A stretch of DNA of 64,000 nucleotides from Oscillospiraceae bacterium (GTDB lineage: Bacteria > Bacillota > Clostridia > Oscillospirales > CAG-382): assembly GCA_015065165.1 (NCBI GenBank), contig SVQU01000005.1, positions 28,587 to 92,586 of the forward strand. The letters are read 5' to 3'. Below the pieces are notes generated by a model. It was not told the DNA's origin and ran no database searches. It worked only from the letters and a program-made list of their open reading frames with translations. This document shows, one piece after another, positions 52,241 through 61,461 of the stretch. Numbering within the stretch: the stretch's first letter is position 1; the number at the start of each line of letters is the position of its first letter. A program made the translations under genes and the position numbers.

Positions 52241-53368
52241 TTATTTCTTAAGTTTATCGAAAAAGGCTTTGAGCTTAGAGTGGTTTTTGTCGTTAACACT
52301 CTTGTCGAATTCTTCAAGAAGCTCTTTTTGCTTTTTGGAAAGTCCTTTGGGGGTTTCCACCGAAACGGTAACCAAAAGGTCGCCTCTGCCCCTGCCGTTC
52401 ACACGGGGAACGCCCTTTCCGCGTACCGAAAAGGTTGTGCCGCTTTGGGTTCCCTCGGGAATTGTCAATTCGCCGCTTCCGTCGGGGGTGGGGATGGTTA
52501 TTTTTGCGCCAAGCGCCGCTTGGGCAAAGGTAATGGGCAAATCAAGATGGAGGTTAAATCCGTCGCGCACGAAAAATTCGTGTCTGCGGATAGCCACTTG
52601 AATAATCAAATCGCCGCTGGGACCGCCGTTTATACCGCAATCGCCCTGACCGTGCAACGCGATTCTTTGACCGTTGTCGATACCTGCGGGTATGTTCACC
52701 TCTAAAGTTTTGCTCTTGCGTACCTGACCGTTACCGCGGCATTCCTTACAGGGTGTTTGTATAATCTTACCGCTGCCACCGCATTCGTCGCAGGCTTGTG
52801 TACTTTGCATCATACCGAAAGGGGTGCGCTTTTGAACGTTTATCATACCGCGGCCGCCGCATTTACGGCAGGTCTGTGCCGATGTGCCCTTTGCCGCACC
52901 GCTTCCGCCACATTCTGCACAATGCTCGGTTCTTGTAAAAGAAACGTCCTTTTTACAACCGAAAATGGCTTCGTTAAAATCAATGGTGATTCTAACGCCC
53001 ACGTCGTCCCCGCGCATAGGTGCGTTGGCGCGTGTTCTGCCGCCACCGCCGCCGAACATACCGCCGAACATATCGAATATGTCGCCCATATCGAATCCGC
53101 CCGAAAATCCGCCGCCGAAACCTCCGCCGCCTGCCGAAGGGTCTACACCCGCATAGCCGAAACGGTCGTAATTGCTCTTTTTGTCGGGGTCGGAAAGAAT
53201 AGAATAGGCTTCGTTCACCTCTTTGAACTTATCCTCTGCCTCTTTGTTGCCGGGATTTGTATCGGGGTGATATTTTTTTGCCATTTTTCTATAGGCTTTT
53301 TTTATTTCATCGTCTGTGGCGGATTTGCTTATGCCCAATATCTCATAGCAATCTCTTTTTTCTGCCAT
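52241..53368 (-). CDS. dnaJ: Molecular chaperone DnaJ
   Basis: Co-chaperone that delivers clients to DnaK and stimulates its ATPase. The start at 53368 (375 aa) follows GAGGAGACC; the frame extends upstream without support. J domain with HPD (about 33-35), a G/F-rich linker, the zinc-binding region with four CxxCxGxG repeats (about 140-215) and the C-terminal client-binding domains are complete. It is the last gene of hrcA-grpE-dnaK-dnaJ, separated from dnaK by a structured repeat. Confidence 0.96.
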   Translation of the reverse strand: MAEKRDCYEILGISKSATDDEIKKAYRKMAKKYHPDTNPGNKEAEDKFKEVNEAYSILSDPDKKSNYDRFGYAGVDPSAGGGGFGGGFSGGFDMGDIFDMFGGMFGGGGGRTRANAPMRGDDVGVRITIDFNEAIFGCKKDVSFTRTEHCAECGGSGAAKGTSAQTCRKCGGRGMINVQKRTPFGMMQSTQACDECGGSGKIIQTPCKECRGNGQVRKSKTLEVNIPAGIDNGQRIALHGQGDCGINGGPSGDLIIQVAIRRHEFFVRDGFNLHLDLPITFAQAALGAKITIPTPDGSGELTIPEGTQSGTTFSVRGKGVPRVNGRGRGDLLVTVSVETPKGLSKKQKELLEEFDKSVNDKNHSKLKAFFDKLKK

Positions 53369-53449
53369 AGGGGTCTCCTCGTAAATCTGCGAAAAGAGAG
53401 GAGATAAAATCCTCTCTTTTCGGTTGTGAATACAATTTAATGATTTTTC

Positions 53450-53571
53450 GTTAAAACCGGGGACATTCACCTCGGTTTTAACACCTTACAACTTCGCAAG
53501 GGGCGCGCAGGCGCGAGCGAACGAAGTTGCTTTGGTATTTGGGGTCCCCACAAAACTGTTGTTTTGCGGGG
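53450..53571 (-). repeat. Three-hairpin structured element, copy 3
   Basis: Read on the minus strand: P1 position is taken by a GGGGTCC-type palindrome (53541-53571); P2 outer CAACTTCG/CGAAGTTG (arms at 53522-53529 and 53489-53496) with the same 12-base bulge TTCGCTCGCGCC (53521-53510) and a single G on the other side; then TAAGGT (53488-53483) and P3 GTTAAAACCG/CGGTTTTAAC (53450-53459/53473-53482). The inner P2 helix is reduced to a loop. Linkers equal those of copies 1 and 2, helices differ. It lies between dnaK and dnaJ. Confidence 0.72.
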
Positions 53572-53591
53572 GGTATATGCGGGGGGGTATT

Positions 53592-55481
<1,890 letters not shown>

Positions 55482-55508
55482 TTAAACTGTATAAATGCTT
55501 TTTATAAA

Positions 55509-56042
55509 TTAGTTAACTACCTTTACCATTGCGTGGCGTATAACCTTTTCACCCAAAAGATAACCCTTTTGGAAGGTCTGTGCCACAATGTTTTCGCCCA
55601 AGGTGTCATCCTCCTCGTGCATTATCGCGTTGTGAAGATTGGGGTCGAACTCTGCGCCGTCGGATTCAATAGCGGTAACGCCGATTTTCGCAAAGGTGTC
55701 GGTTAAAAGCTTGCAAAGTGCTTTTATGCCGTCATCCTCGGGATTAAACTCCAAGGCTTTGTCCAAGCTGTCTGCCAAGGGAAGTAAAGCCTTTATCGCA
55801 TCGCTGTAAGCATCGTTATAGGCGTCGCTCTTTTCCTTTGCGCTTCTTTTACGGAAGTTTTCGTATTCTGCCGCCAAGCGGAGATATTTGTCATTGGATT
55901 CCGCCAATTGACTTTTAAGAGCTTCTATTTCCTTTTCGGTCTTTTTACAACCCTTTTCGGCGGTTTCTTCCTTAATTTCTTCTGCCGTAGTTTCTTCTGC
56001 CGTAGTTTCTTCTGCCGAAACGTTATTCTTTTCCATTTCCAT
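55509..56042 (-). CDS. grpE: Nucleotide exchange factor GrpE
   Basis: 177 residues. An acidic N-terminal stretch with three near-repeats (AEETTAEETTAEE, encoded by tandem 15-bp units), a long coiled coil (about 40-90, KYLRLAAEYENFRKRS) and the C-terminal beta wing. It releases ADP from DnaK. The start overlaps the end of hrcA by 20 bp; AGGAG stands nine bases before the ATG, and a second ATG lies two codons later. Confidence 0.93.
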   Translation of the reverse strand: MEMEKNNVSAEETTAEETTAEEIKEETAEKGCKKTEKEIEALKSQLAESNDKYLRLAAEYENFRKRSAKEKSDAYNDAYSDAIKALLPLADSLDKALEFNPEDDGIKALCKLLTDTFAKIGVTAIESDGAEFDPNLHNAIMHEEDDTLGENIVAQTFQKGYLLGEKVIRHAMVKVVN

Positions 56043-57096
56043 CGGTGGAGTCTCCTATTAATAAATCGTTATTAAGTTTAATTTCGGTTGCCATCTGACC
56101 TGTCAAGCCGTCGGCAAAATAATTAAGCGATGCAATAACCTTTTTATAATCCATTCGGTTAGGGCCGATAACGCCTATTGCACCCACAACCTTTCCGCCC
56201 ACGCTTATCGGGTGGAAAACAAACCCTGTTCCGGGGGGCGCAATCCCCTCGGCTTCTTCGCCGAAGATAACACTGGTCTGTCCGGGGACAGCCTTTTTCA
56301 TCAGCTCGGAAAAGCGTTTTCTTTCCTCTATCATAGAAAGCACGCTTTGAACCTTGGCTACGTTGAAAAATTCGGGGTAGGAAAGAAGCTTTGTAACGCC
56401 GTCGATATGAACCTTTTCGCTGTCGAAGGAGTTGAACATTTCGTTTACAACCCGCAAAAGCATTGTGGCGAAGGAACGATATTCGCCCATTGCGCTTTCA
56501 AATTCCAAAACCACGTTTAGGTTTATCTGCTCTAAGGTAACGCCCGAGAAGCATTTGTTAAGTGCGTTCTTGGCAATTTCCATTATTTCGGCATTAATAG
56601 GCTCTTGGGTTTTCACCTGACGTGAACGAACCGAGCCGTCCTTGCAAATCATAACCAACAGAAAATCGTATTCGCCGATAAGCAGTGTTTCATATCTGTC
56701 TGCCTCGCTGCCGCTGCCGCCGATAAAGGCAAAGGAGGTGTAATTTGTAACCTCGCCGATGGCGTGGCTGGCTTCCTCCATAAGCTTTGACATTTCGTGA
56801 AGCTTATTTTCGATAACCTCATCAAGCACCTCGACCTCCTCCATGGCCAGATAATATCTGCCCATAAGGTTTTCTACATAGGTGCGGTAACCCTTCGCGG
56901 TGGGAACGCGACCTGCCGAGGTGTGGGGCTGTTCCAGATAGCCCATTGTTTCAAGGTCGCTCATTTCATTTCTGATAGTTGCGCTGGAAACGTTAAAATC
57001 GGTGGCGAGATATTTAGAACCCACAGGCTCGCCCGTGGCGATATAAGCATCTATAACCGACCGAAGTATGGCTTTTTTGCGTTCGTTAAGCTCCAT
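56023..57096 (-). CDS. hrcA: Heat-inducible transcriptional repressor HrcA
   Basis: Represses class I heat-shock operons by binding CIRCE, with GroEL as co-factor. 357 residues: winged helix at the N-terminus (ERKKAILRSVIDAYIATGEPVGSKYL start, SSATIRNEMSDLE), then the dimerisation and GAF-like domain with IGVIGPNRMDYKKVIASLNY near the end. It is first in the operon and directly follows a CIRCE at 57127-57153, so it is autoregulated. Confidence 0.95.
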   Translation of the reverse strand: MELNERKKAILRSVIDAYIATGEPVGSKYLATDFNVSSATIRNEMSDLETMGYLEQPHTSAGRVPTAKGYRTYVENLMGRYYLAMEEVEVLDEVIENKLHEMSKLMEEASHAIGEVTNYTSFAFIGGSGSEADRYETLLIGEYDFLLVMICKDGSVRSRQVKTQEPINAEIMEIAKNALNKCFSGVTLEQINLNVVLEFESAMGEYRSFATMLLRVVNEMFNSFDSEKVHIDGVTKLLSYPEFFNVAKVQSVLSMIEERKRFSELMKKAVPGQTSVIFGEEAEGIAPPGTGFVFHPISVGGKVVGAIGVIGPNRMDYKKVIASLNYFADGLTGQMATEIKLNNDLLIGDSTDGNGKE

Positions 57097-57126
57097 CTAT
57101 CTCACTCCTTTGGTTGATTTTTGTTT

Positions 57127-57153
57127 TTAGCACTCGAAGTGTGTGATTGCTAA
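57127..57153. promoter_or_regulatory. CIRCE element 1
   Basis: TTAGCACTC-N9-GATTGCTAA; consensus is TTAGCACTC-N9-GAGTGCTAA, so only one base differs. It lies between the -10 box and the hrcA start. Confidence 0.93.
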
Positions 57154-57163
57154 TTACGACTTT

Positions 57164-57191
57164 ATTATACCCCGTTTTTTCGGTTTGTCAA
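57164..57191 (-). promoter_or_regulatory. Consensus SigA promoter of the hrcA operon
   Basis: On the minus strand TTGACA (57191-57186) and TATAAT (57169-57164) are 16 bp apart. CIRCE 1 is 10 bp downstream of the -10 box. Confidence 0.88.
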
Positions 57192-57232
57192 GGGATTTTG
57201 CAAAAAATAACCCCTAAAAATTGTGAACTTTT

Positions 57233-57259
57233 TTAGCGGTTGTTTTTAACAAGTGCTAA
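57233..57259. promoter_or_regulatory. Possible second, degenerate CIRCE element
   Basis: TTAGCGGTT-N9-AAGTGCTAA has the exact 27-bp geometry of CIRCE. The right half matches 8 of 9 bases, the left half 5 of 9. It lies 106 bp from CIRCE 1, upstream of the promoter. Confidence 0.5.
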
Positions 57260-57297
57260 AAAACGGGTTTAATGTAGATTATGGTTGATAAAAAAAT

Positions 57298-57328
57298 ACA
57301 GAGACAAATCCTTTGGAAATGTCTCTGT
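57298..57328 (-). terminator. Terminator of dpaAB
   Basis: ACAGAGACA (57298-57306) and TGTCTCTGT (57320-57328) pair perfectly; the minus strand continues with a run of seven T. Confidence 0.85.
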
Positions 57329-57344
57329 AAATATAACTGATGAA

Positions 57345-57908
57345 TTATTTTAATAAAATCGGCTGAATTTGCTTGCCCGAAAGGGCGCCCAAAAGGGTAT
57401 CCTCCAAAAGCGAGAAATCGCTGATAAGCGACGTAGGCTTTTCAAAAGGCGCATCCTGCCCAAAGGGAACAAAATAGATGTTTTTCTTTTCCAAAGCCGT
57501 TGCCACGTTTTTAAGACTTGCGCCCAAGCCGTCGTTGGTGGCAATTGCCAGAACAACGGGTTTTTGGTTTCTAAGCTGTGCCTTAACGCACATGGTAACC
57601 GTCGAATCGGTTATGCCGTGGGCGATTTTTGCAAGAGTGTTGCCCGTGCAGGGCGCCACGATTACGGCATCAAAATTGCCTTTTGTAACAATCGCTTCTG
57701 CCGATTTCACCGAGGTTACGGGCTCGTTTCCCGTTATTCCCGTTAGGTTTTGCTTAAGAGTATCCGCCCTGCCGAAGCGTGTATCGGTATTTTGGCAAAT
57801 TTCCGAAAGGGCGGGAATTATTACGTTGTCGGGCACAAGCCGTTTAAGCGTTTCAATGGCGGTTGAATGGGTACAGAATGAACCGCACATTGCAAAAAGA
57901 AGCTTCAT
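57345..57908 (-). CDS. dpaB: Dipicolinate synthase subunit B
   Basis: Flavoprotein-like subunit (187 aa) of the enzyme that makes dipicolinic acid, which fills the spore core. MCGSFCTHSTAIETLKRL (about 7-24) and VIVAPCTGNTLAKIAHGITDSTVTM (about 89-113) match SpoVFB, related to the HFCD flavoprotein family. Its start overlaps the end of dpaA by 4 bp. Expression in the mother cell would be expected, but no sporulation sigma promoter was recognised. Confidence 0.92.
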   Translation of the reverse strand: MKLLFAMCGSFCTHSTAIETLKRLVPDNVIIPALSEICQNTDTRFGRADTLKQNLTGITGNEPVTSVKSAEAIVTKGNFDAVIVAPCTGNTLAKIAHGITDSTVTMCVKAQLRNQKPVVLAIATNDGLGASLKNVATALEKKNIYFVPFGQDAPFEKPTSLISDFSLLEDTLLGALSGKQIQPILLK

Positions 57909-58750
57909 ATAAATATCCCCCGATCCGATAATAACCGAAGGACGGTCTCGAAAACTGCCTTGCCTGCGGTTTTTGGCGCCACCTTGCCGGGCAGTCCGAG
58001 AGCGCGCACAAGCAAAACCTTATGCTTTACACATTCGGCTTCCTCTGCGCCCCCGGGGAGCGACGCAAGGTCTATTATCGCCGTCCCCGAGCCCATTGCG
58101 GATAGCTCTTTCTCGCCTATCACCTTAAACGGTACGGTGTTGAAAACCATATCGGCGCAGGAAAGCGGTGCTTCGCAATCGTCAAAGCCCACCGCGCAAA
58201 CGCCCGAAATCTCTGCCAGCGTTCTGCTTTTCGCACTGCGCGCCACAACCGTAACCTTTGCTCCCAAATGATGCAGAATATGGGCAAGGTAGCTTCCTAT
58301 TCTTCCGTAACCCAAAACTGTCAATTCCGCCCCTTGGATTGTGTTGCCCATCATTTGCATTGCCAATGCCACCGCGCCCTCTGCCGTGGGCACGGCGTTT
58401 CTTAAAAGAAAATCCTCCTGTTCCGAATAATCGATAAGATTTTCCTTTCTTTTCGGCAAACGTCCGCCTATAAAAAGGGTTTCCTCGCCCCCAAGCTCAA
58501 ACAGACCTTTAAGCTCTGTCCGTCTGCTTGAAAAGGGAGCGTTCAAAAAACCGTCCTTTTCACAGGGAAAGGGCAGAATAACCACGCCGGCGTCTCTGAT
58601 TGCCCATTCCATATTGTCGGTGAATTCCAAATCCCGCTTGTTTTCTTTATATTTGTCAAACCCGAACATTTTGCATTGAATCCCCCGCGCGGCAAACAGC
58701 TCTGCTACGGTTATCATTCGCATATCTCCGCCGGCGATTGTAAGCTTCAT
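57905..58750 (-). CDS. dpaA: Dipicolinate synthase subunit A
   Basis: 281 residues. A Rossmann domain in the C-terminal half (ELTVLGYGRIGSYLAHILHHLGA, about 137-159) and an N-terminal IAGGDMRMITVAELFAARG segment match SpoVFA. With DpaB it oxidises dihydrodipicolinate. The presence of dpaAB indicates that this organism uses the SpoVF route rather than the EtfA route seen in clostridia without these genes. Confidence 0.92.
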   Translation of the reverse strand: MKLTIAGGDMRMITVAELFAARGIQCKMFGFDKYKENKRDLEFTDNMEWAIRDAGVVILPFPCEKDGFLNAPFSSRRTELKGLFELGGEETLFIGGRLPKRKENLIDYSEQEDFLLRNAVPTAEGAVALAMQMMGNTIQGAELTVLGYGRIGSYLAHILHHLGAKVTVVARSAKSRTLAEISGVCAVGFDDCEAPLSCADMVFNTVPFKVIGEKELSAMGSGTAIIDLASLPGGAEEAECVKHKVLLVRALGLPGKVAPKTAGKAVFETVLRLLSDRGIFI

Positions 58751-58812
58751 CCGATCCCTCCTTGTTTTCGGTCGTATCTGTTGTTATTTTATGTCAAAGG
58801 AGGAAGGTTGGT

Positions 58813-60300
58813 TCATATTTTTATAAGTATAGGTCCGCCAACGTTGGTTAGCTTTCCGCTTTCGTCAAATCTGTCGGGGTTGGCATCTGCAACCTTTTCG
58901 GGGTTAACGCGGTAAGATTTCGCGATATGCCATAAATCCTCGTTCTTTTGGGGGAATCTGTAAATAACGCCCGAAAAATCTTCTTCGGCACGGGCGGGGG
59001 TTCTCTTGGACAGGTCAGCCACAAAGCTTTCCTCTTGCTTGGTGTGTACGGCTGTTTTTGCCCCTGCGATAATCTTCACCGTTGCGCTTCCGTCGGAATG
59101 AAGGGTTGTTATCGCCTCGATAGGATAAACAGAGGCGGTTATATCGCATTCGCCGGAGGGCAACTCCGTAGAGAAGAATTGAGAAAAGGGAACAACGTGG
59201 TCAAAGCTGTAAATGCCGTCGGCGGTGTTTGCAAGAAGGGTTACAACAAAATTTCCGTTAAGATTAATTCCGTTTTCGGCAATTTCTGCCGTAACTCCGC
59301 TTTCTCTTGCCGATGCGCTAAGCAAGCTTTCGGGAATGGGCAGCATTTCGGGCAGCTTTTCTTCTGCGGTAAAGCTGTGCTCCTGCTGTGAAAACAACAA
59401 GGGTAACGATGCGCTTCCAAAGGTGGGTACGCTGTCAAAATTTCTTTCGAACACGTCCTCGGCAAGGGTATATGCCTTGGGCTCGGAAATTTTCAAAACA
59501 GCCTTCACCGAAAAATCGGTTTTTATAATTCGGTTTTCACCGTATTGGTCAAGCTCGGGGGTGAAGGTTGCATCTGCAGGGGTTAATTCCACCGAAACCC
59601 TTTTGAAATCCGCAATAGCTTCGTTTTGATAATCTATGCTTATGGGAAGGCTTTTTGACGAGGTATAATATTTTCCCTCGTTGTTTTCCTCCTCGCAAAG
59701 CGCCTGAATCAGTGCGGTGGTTTTAATTTCCGCCCGTCCGTTGGACAGAGAAATCTGGGGTTCCTGAAGTGTAACCGTGCCGAAAACTATTTCGCCGATG
59801 CTTTTTTCGTTTTGGTTAAGGGTAAGACTTTCTCCAAAACGGTAGTTCTCCTTTTGAACAGTGGTTTTTCCTTCGAAGCCTACCGACTTTTTGCGAAAAA
59901 AGGTTTCGCTGTCTTCGTTAACGGCTAGAGCCTTAACTGCGCTTTCGTCTTCGATTTCAAAAACCGTACCAAGGGTGGCTTTAATAACCAGCCGACGGGG
60001 GCTTAAAAGCTTACAACCTATTCTTTCGCACTTGGGGGAACAAAAAACGGTTACGTCGTTTGCAGAATTGCGGGGGATGGGCACCGATTGGCTGAAATTC
60101 TGTGTAAAACTGCAAAACTTCAATCGGCTTTTATAATCGGTTTCGTAAAGCACGTCGTAAACGGCTTTTCCGTTTAAAACCGCCTTGTCATTTTGAATCT
60201 CGCATCCCTCGGCAAAGGGTGTGCAGTCAACCCGTATCAGCCTTGCGATATCGGGGCAGTAATCTGCCAAGGGTGTGTCAAATTCAAGGTCCTTTTCCAC
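58813..60300 (-). CDS. sipL: SPOCS/LysM protein, SipL-like spore morphogenetic protein
   Basis: At least 495 residues. Repeated SPOCS (DUF3794) domains: PLADYCPDIARLIRVDC near the N-terminus, similar stretches about 150-270 and 290-410; a C-terminal LysM domain (IYRFPQKNEDLWHIAKSYRV, about 447-466). SipL in Clostridioides binds SpoIVA and is needed for coat attachment. The frame opens further to about 60360, and homologous-looking residues (NEILIPKKLF) precede the GTG at 60300, yet no ATG, GTG or TTG is found there; an ATT at 60360 after AAAGGA is a possible start. Confidence 0.8.
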   Translation of the reverse strand: MEKDLEFDTPLADYCPDIARLIRVDCTPFAEGCEIQNDKAVLNGKAVYDVLYETDYKSRLKFCSFTQNFSQSVPIPRNSANDVTVFCSPKCERIGCKLLSPRRLVIKATLGTVFEIEDESAVKALAVNEDSETFFRKKSVGFEGKTTVQKENYRFGESLTLNQNEKSIGEIVFGTVTLQEPQISLSNGRAEIKTTALIQALCEEENNEGKYYTSSKSLPISIDYQNEAIADFKRVSVELTPADATFTPELDQYGENRIIKTDFSVKAVLKISEPKAYTLAEDVFERNFDSVPTFGSASLPLLFSQQEHSFTAEEKLPEMLPIPESLLSASARESGVTAEIAENGINLNGNFVVTLLANTADGIYSFDHVVPFSQFFSTELPSGECDITASVYPIEAITTLHSDGSATVKIIAGAKTAVHTKQEESFVADLSKRTPARAEEDFSGVIYRFPQKNEDLWHIAKSYRVNPEKVADANPDRFDESGKLTNVGGPILIKI

Positions 60301-60452
60301 CTTTGCGCGGAAAAGCTTTTTGGGTATAAGTATTTCGTTGGTGGTGATGCCTATTTTAATCGCGTCCTTTCGGTATAAATTATCTCACTGTAAAATATAT
60401 TAACCCTTTCTTTCGGTTATGCATAAATTAATACAGAAAGGCTGTGATTTTT

Positions 60453-60599
60453 GTGCGATGCTTTGCAAAAACCGCGGGTGTTGCCGCGTTGTCCTTTGGG
60501 TTGGGTGTTATTTTCTGCCTCGTTATGCCAAATGGGGCGCTGGTATGTATCGAAGCCGCCCTTATTGTGGGCGCAGGCGCCGTTTTATTTATGAAATAG
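60453..60599 (+). CDS. Small hydrophobic membrane protein, 48 aa
   Basis: A GTG at 60453 with AGAAAGG about 12 bases upstream opens a 48-codon frame. The product is almost entirely hydrophobic with two likely helices (about 9-25 and 29-47) joined by a short MPNGA turn. It lies 13 bases before the spoVM-like gene in the same direction, divergent from the sipL-like gene, so a role in sporulation is likely by context. No family name is certain. Another frame here (MHKLIQ start) lacks such a pattern. Confidence 0.6.
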   Translation: MRCFAKTAGVAALSFGLGVIFCLVMPNGALVCIEAALIVGAGAVLFMK

Positions 60600-60611
60600 G
60601 AGAGAATTTAT

Positions 60612-60683
60612 ATGAAAATCTATTGCTTTCGTTCCCCTAAACTGTTAAAACCCTTTTTCAAAATGTTTTGGGGGCGAAAATAA
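60612..60683 (+). CDS. spoVM: SpoVM-like spore morphogenesis peptide, 23 aa
   Basis: An ATG at 60612 preceded by GGAGAG codes for 23 residues beginning MKIYCFRSPKLLKPFF and ending RK. Bacillus SpoVM (26 residues, starts MKFYTIKLPKFLGG) has the same layout: MK, Tyr at 4, Pro-Lys at 9-10, amphipathic helix and basic end. SpoVM marks the curved forespore membrane and recruits SpoIVA. The neighbourhood of a SipL-like gene and dpaAB supports the call. Too short for standard gene finders. Confidence 0.78.
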   Translation: MKIYCFRSPKLLKPFFKMFWGRK

Positions 60684-60693
60684 TAAAAAGCGG

Positions 60694-60722
60694 TTGACAG
60701 TCGGTGCGGGCGGTGATATAAT
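60694..60722 (+). promoter_or_regulatory. Consensus SigA promoter of folT-folC
   Basis: TTGACA (60694-60699), 17 bp, TATAAT (60717-60722). Transcription would begin right at the riboswitch aptamer. Confidence 0.9.
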
Positions 60723-60728
60723 CACCAC

Positions 60729-60829
60729 GAAGAGTAAAAGCCTATTCGTGAAGTGCCGACGGAACGGGGAGTTGTCAGTCGGACGAAAAACGGTTGTACG
60801 TTTGCGGTTTGGGCTTTGCATCCCGCTTC
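60729..60829 (+). ncRNA. Tetrahydrofolate (THF) riboswitch
   Basis: The aptamer matches the known THF riboswitch layout: closing helix GAAG (60729-60732)/CTTC (60826-60829); AGTA; AAAGCC (60736-60741) with GGGCTTT (60811-60817); TTCGTGAAGTG; helix CCGAC (60756-60760)/GTCGG (60778-60782) with the loop GGAACGGGGAGTTGTCA; ACGAA; GCGGTTT and TGCATCC near the 3' end. It lies between promoter and folT, in keeping with control of folate uptake. A GGATAAGGAGG ribosome site could be sequestered by a CCTT-containing segment (near 60886), so translational control is likely. Confidence 0.88.
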
Positions 60830-60927
60830 ATACAGCAAAAATACATAGAAATCGGTTTTCGTCCGAAAGCATAAAGCCTTCTGTGTCCTTGCTATATGTA
60901 AAAGCAGGATAAGGAGGTTTATTTTTT

Positions 60928-61461
60928 ATGAAAAAAACAGGCTTGCGTAACACTAATATTTTGGTTTTGGCGGCGTTTATGACAGCGCTTAGCGTTGTTA
61001 TCGGCTGGGTTTGCAAAACCTATCTTACCTTTGGGGATGGCTCTGTAAGAGTTACCTTCGAAAACACCCCGGTTATCCTTGCGGGTATCTGGCTCGGTCC
61101 TGTTGTGGGCGCGGTGGTGGGCGCGGCTTCGGATGTGGTGTCCGCCCTTCTTTCGGGATACAGTATAAACCCCATTATAACCGTGGGCGCGGCTTCGGTT
61201 GGCTTGGCTTCGGGCTTGGTGTTCCGTCTTTTCAAGGGCGGTAAGGATATGGCAAAAATCGCTTCTTCGGTGTTCACCGCCCATACCCTTGGCTCGGTTG
61301 CAATAAAATCTTACGGCTTGTATTTGTATGGATATGCGGTAATTATGCAGGTGCGTATACCGCTGTATATTGGTATTGCCTTGGCGGAAACCTACATTAT
61401 ATATATATTATATAAAAACAAGGGCGTTTCTTCCCAGGTAGAAAGGATGTTGCGTAAATGA
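60928..61461 (+). CDS. folT: Folate ECF transporter S component
   Basis: 177 residues, six hydrophobic helices. The N-terminus has TGLRNTNILVLAAFMTALSVV and the ECF S-component-type segments VRVTFENTPVILAGIWLGPVVG and a VGAASDVVSALLSGYS stretch. Family, THF riboswitch upstream and folC overlapping downstream by 4 bp together point to the folate type. It would dock on the EcfA1-EcfA2-EcfT module encoded at 3695-6221. Confidence 0.9.
   Translation: MKKTGLRNTNILVLAAFMTALSVVIGWVCKTYLTFGDGSVRVTFENTPVILAGIWLGPVVGAVVGAASDVVSALLSGYSINPIITVGAASVGLASGLVFRLFKGGKDMAKIASSVFTAHTLGSVAIKSYGLYLYGYAVIMQVRIPLYIGIALAETYIIYILYKNKGVSSQVERMLRK

Noticed and set aside
60396..60429. SigE-type promoter before the 48-aa and spoVM genes
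   Set aside because: ATATT and CATAAATT are present, but the distance of 20 bp is too long for SigE.
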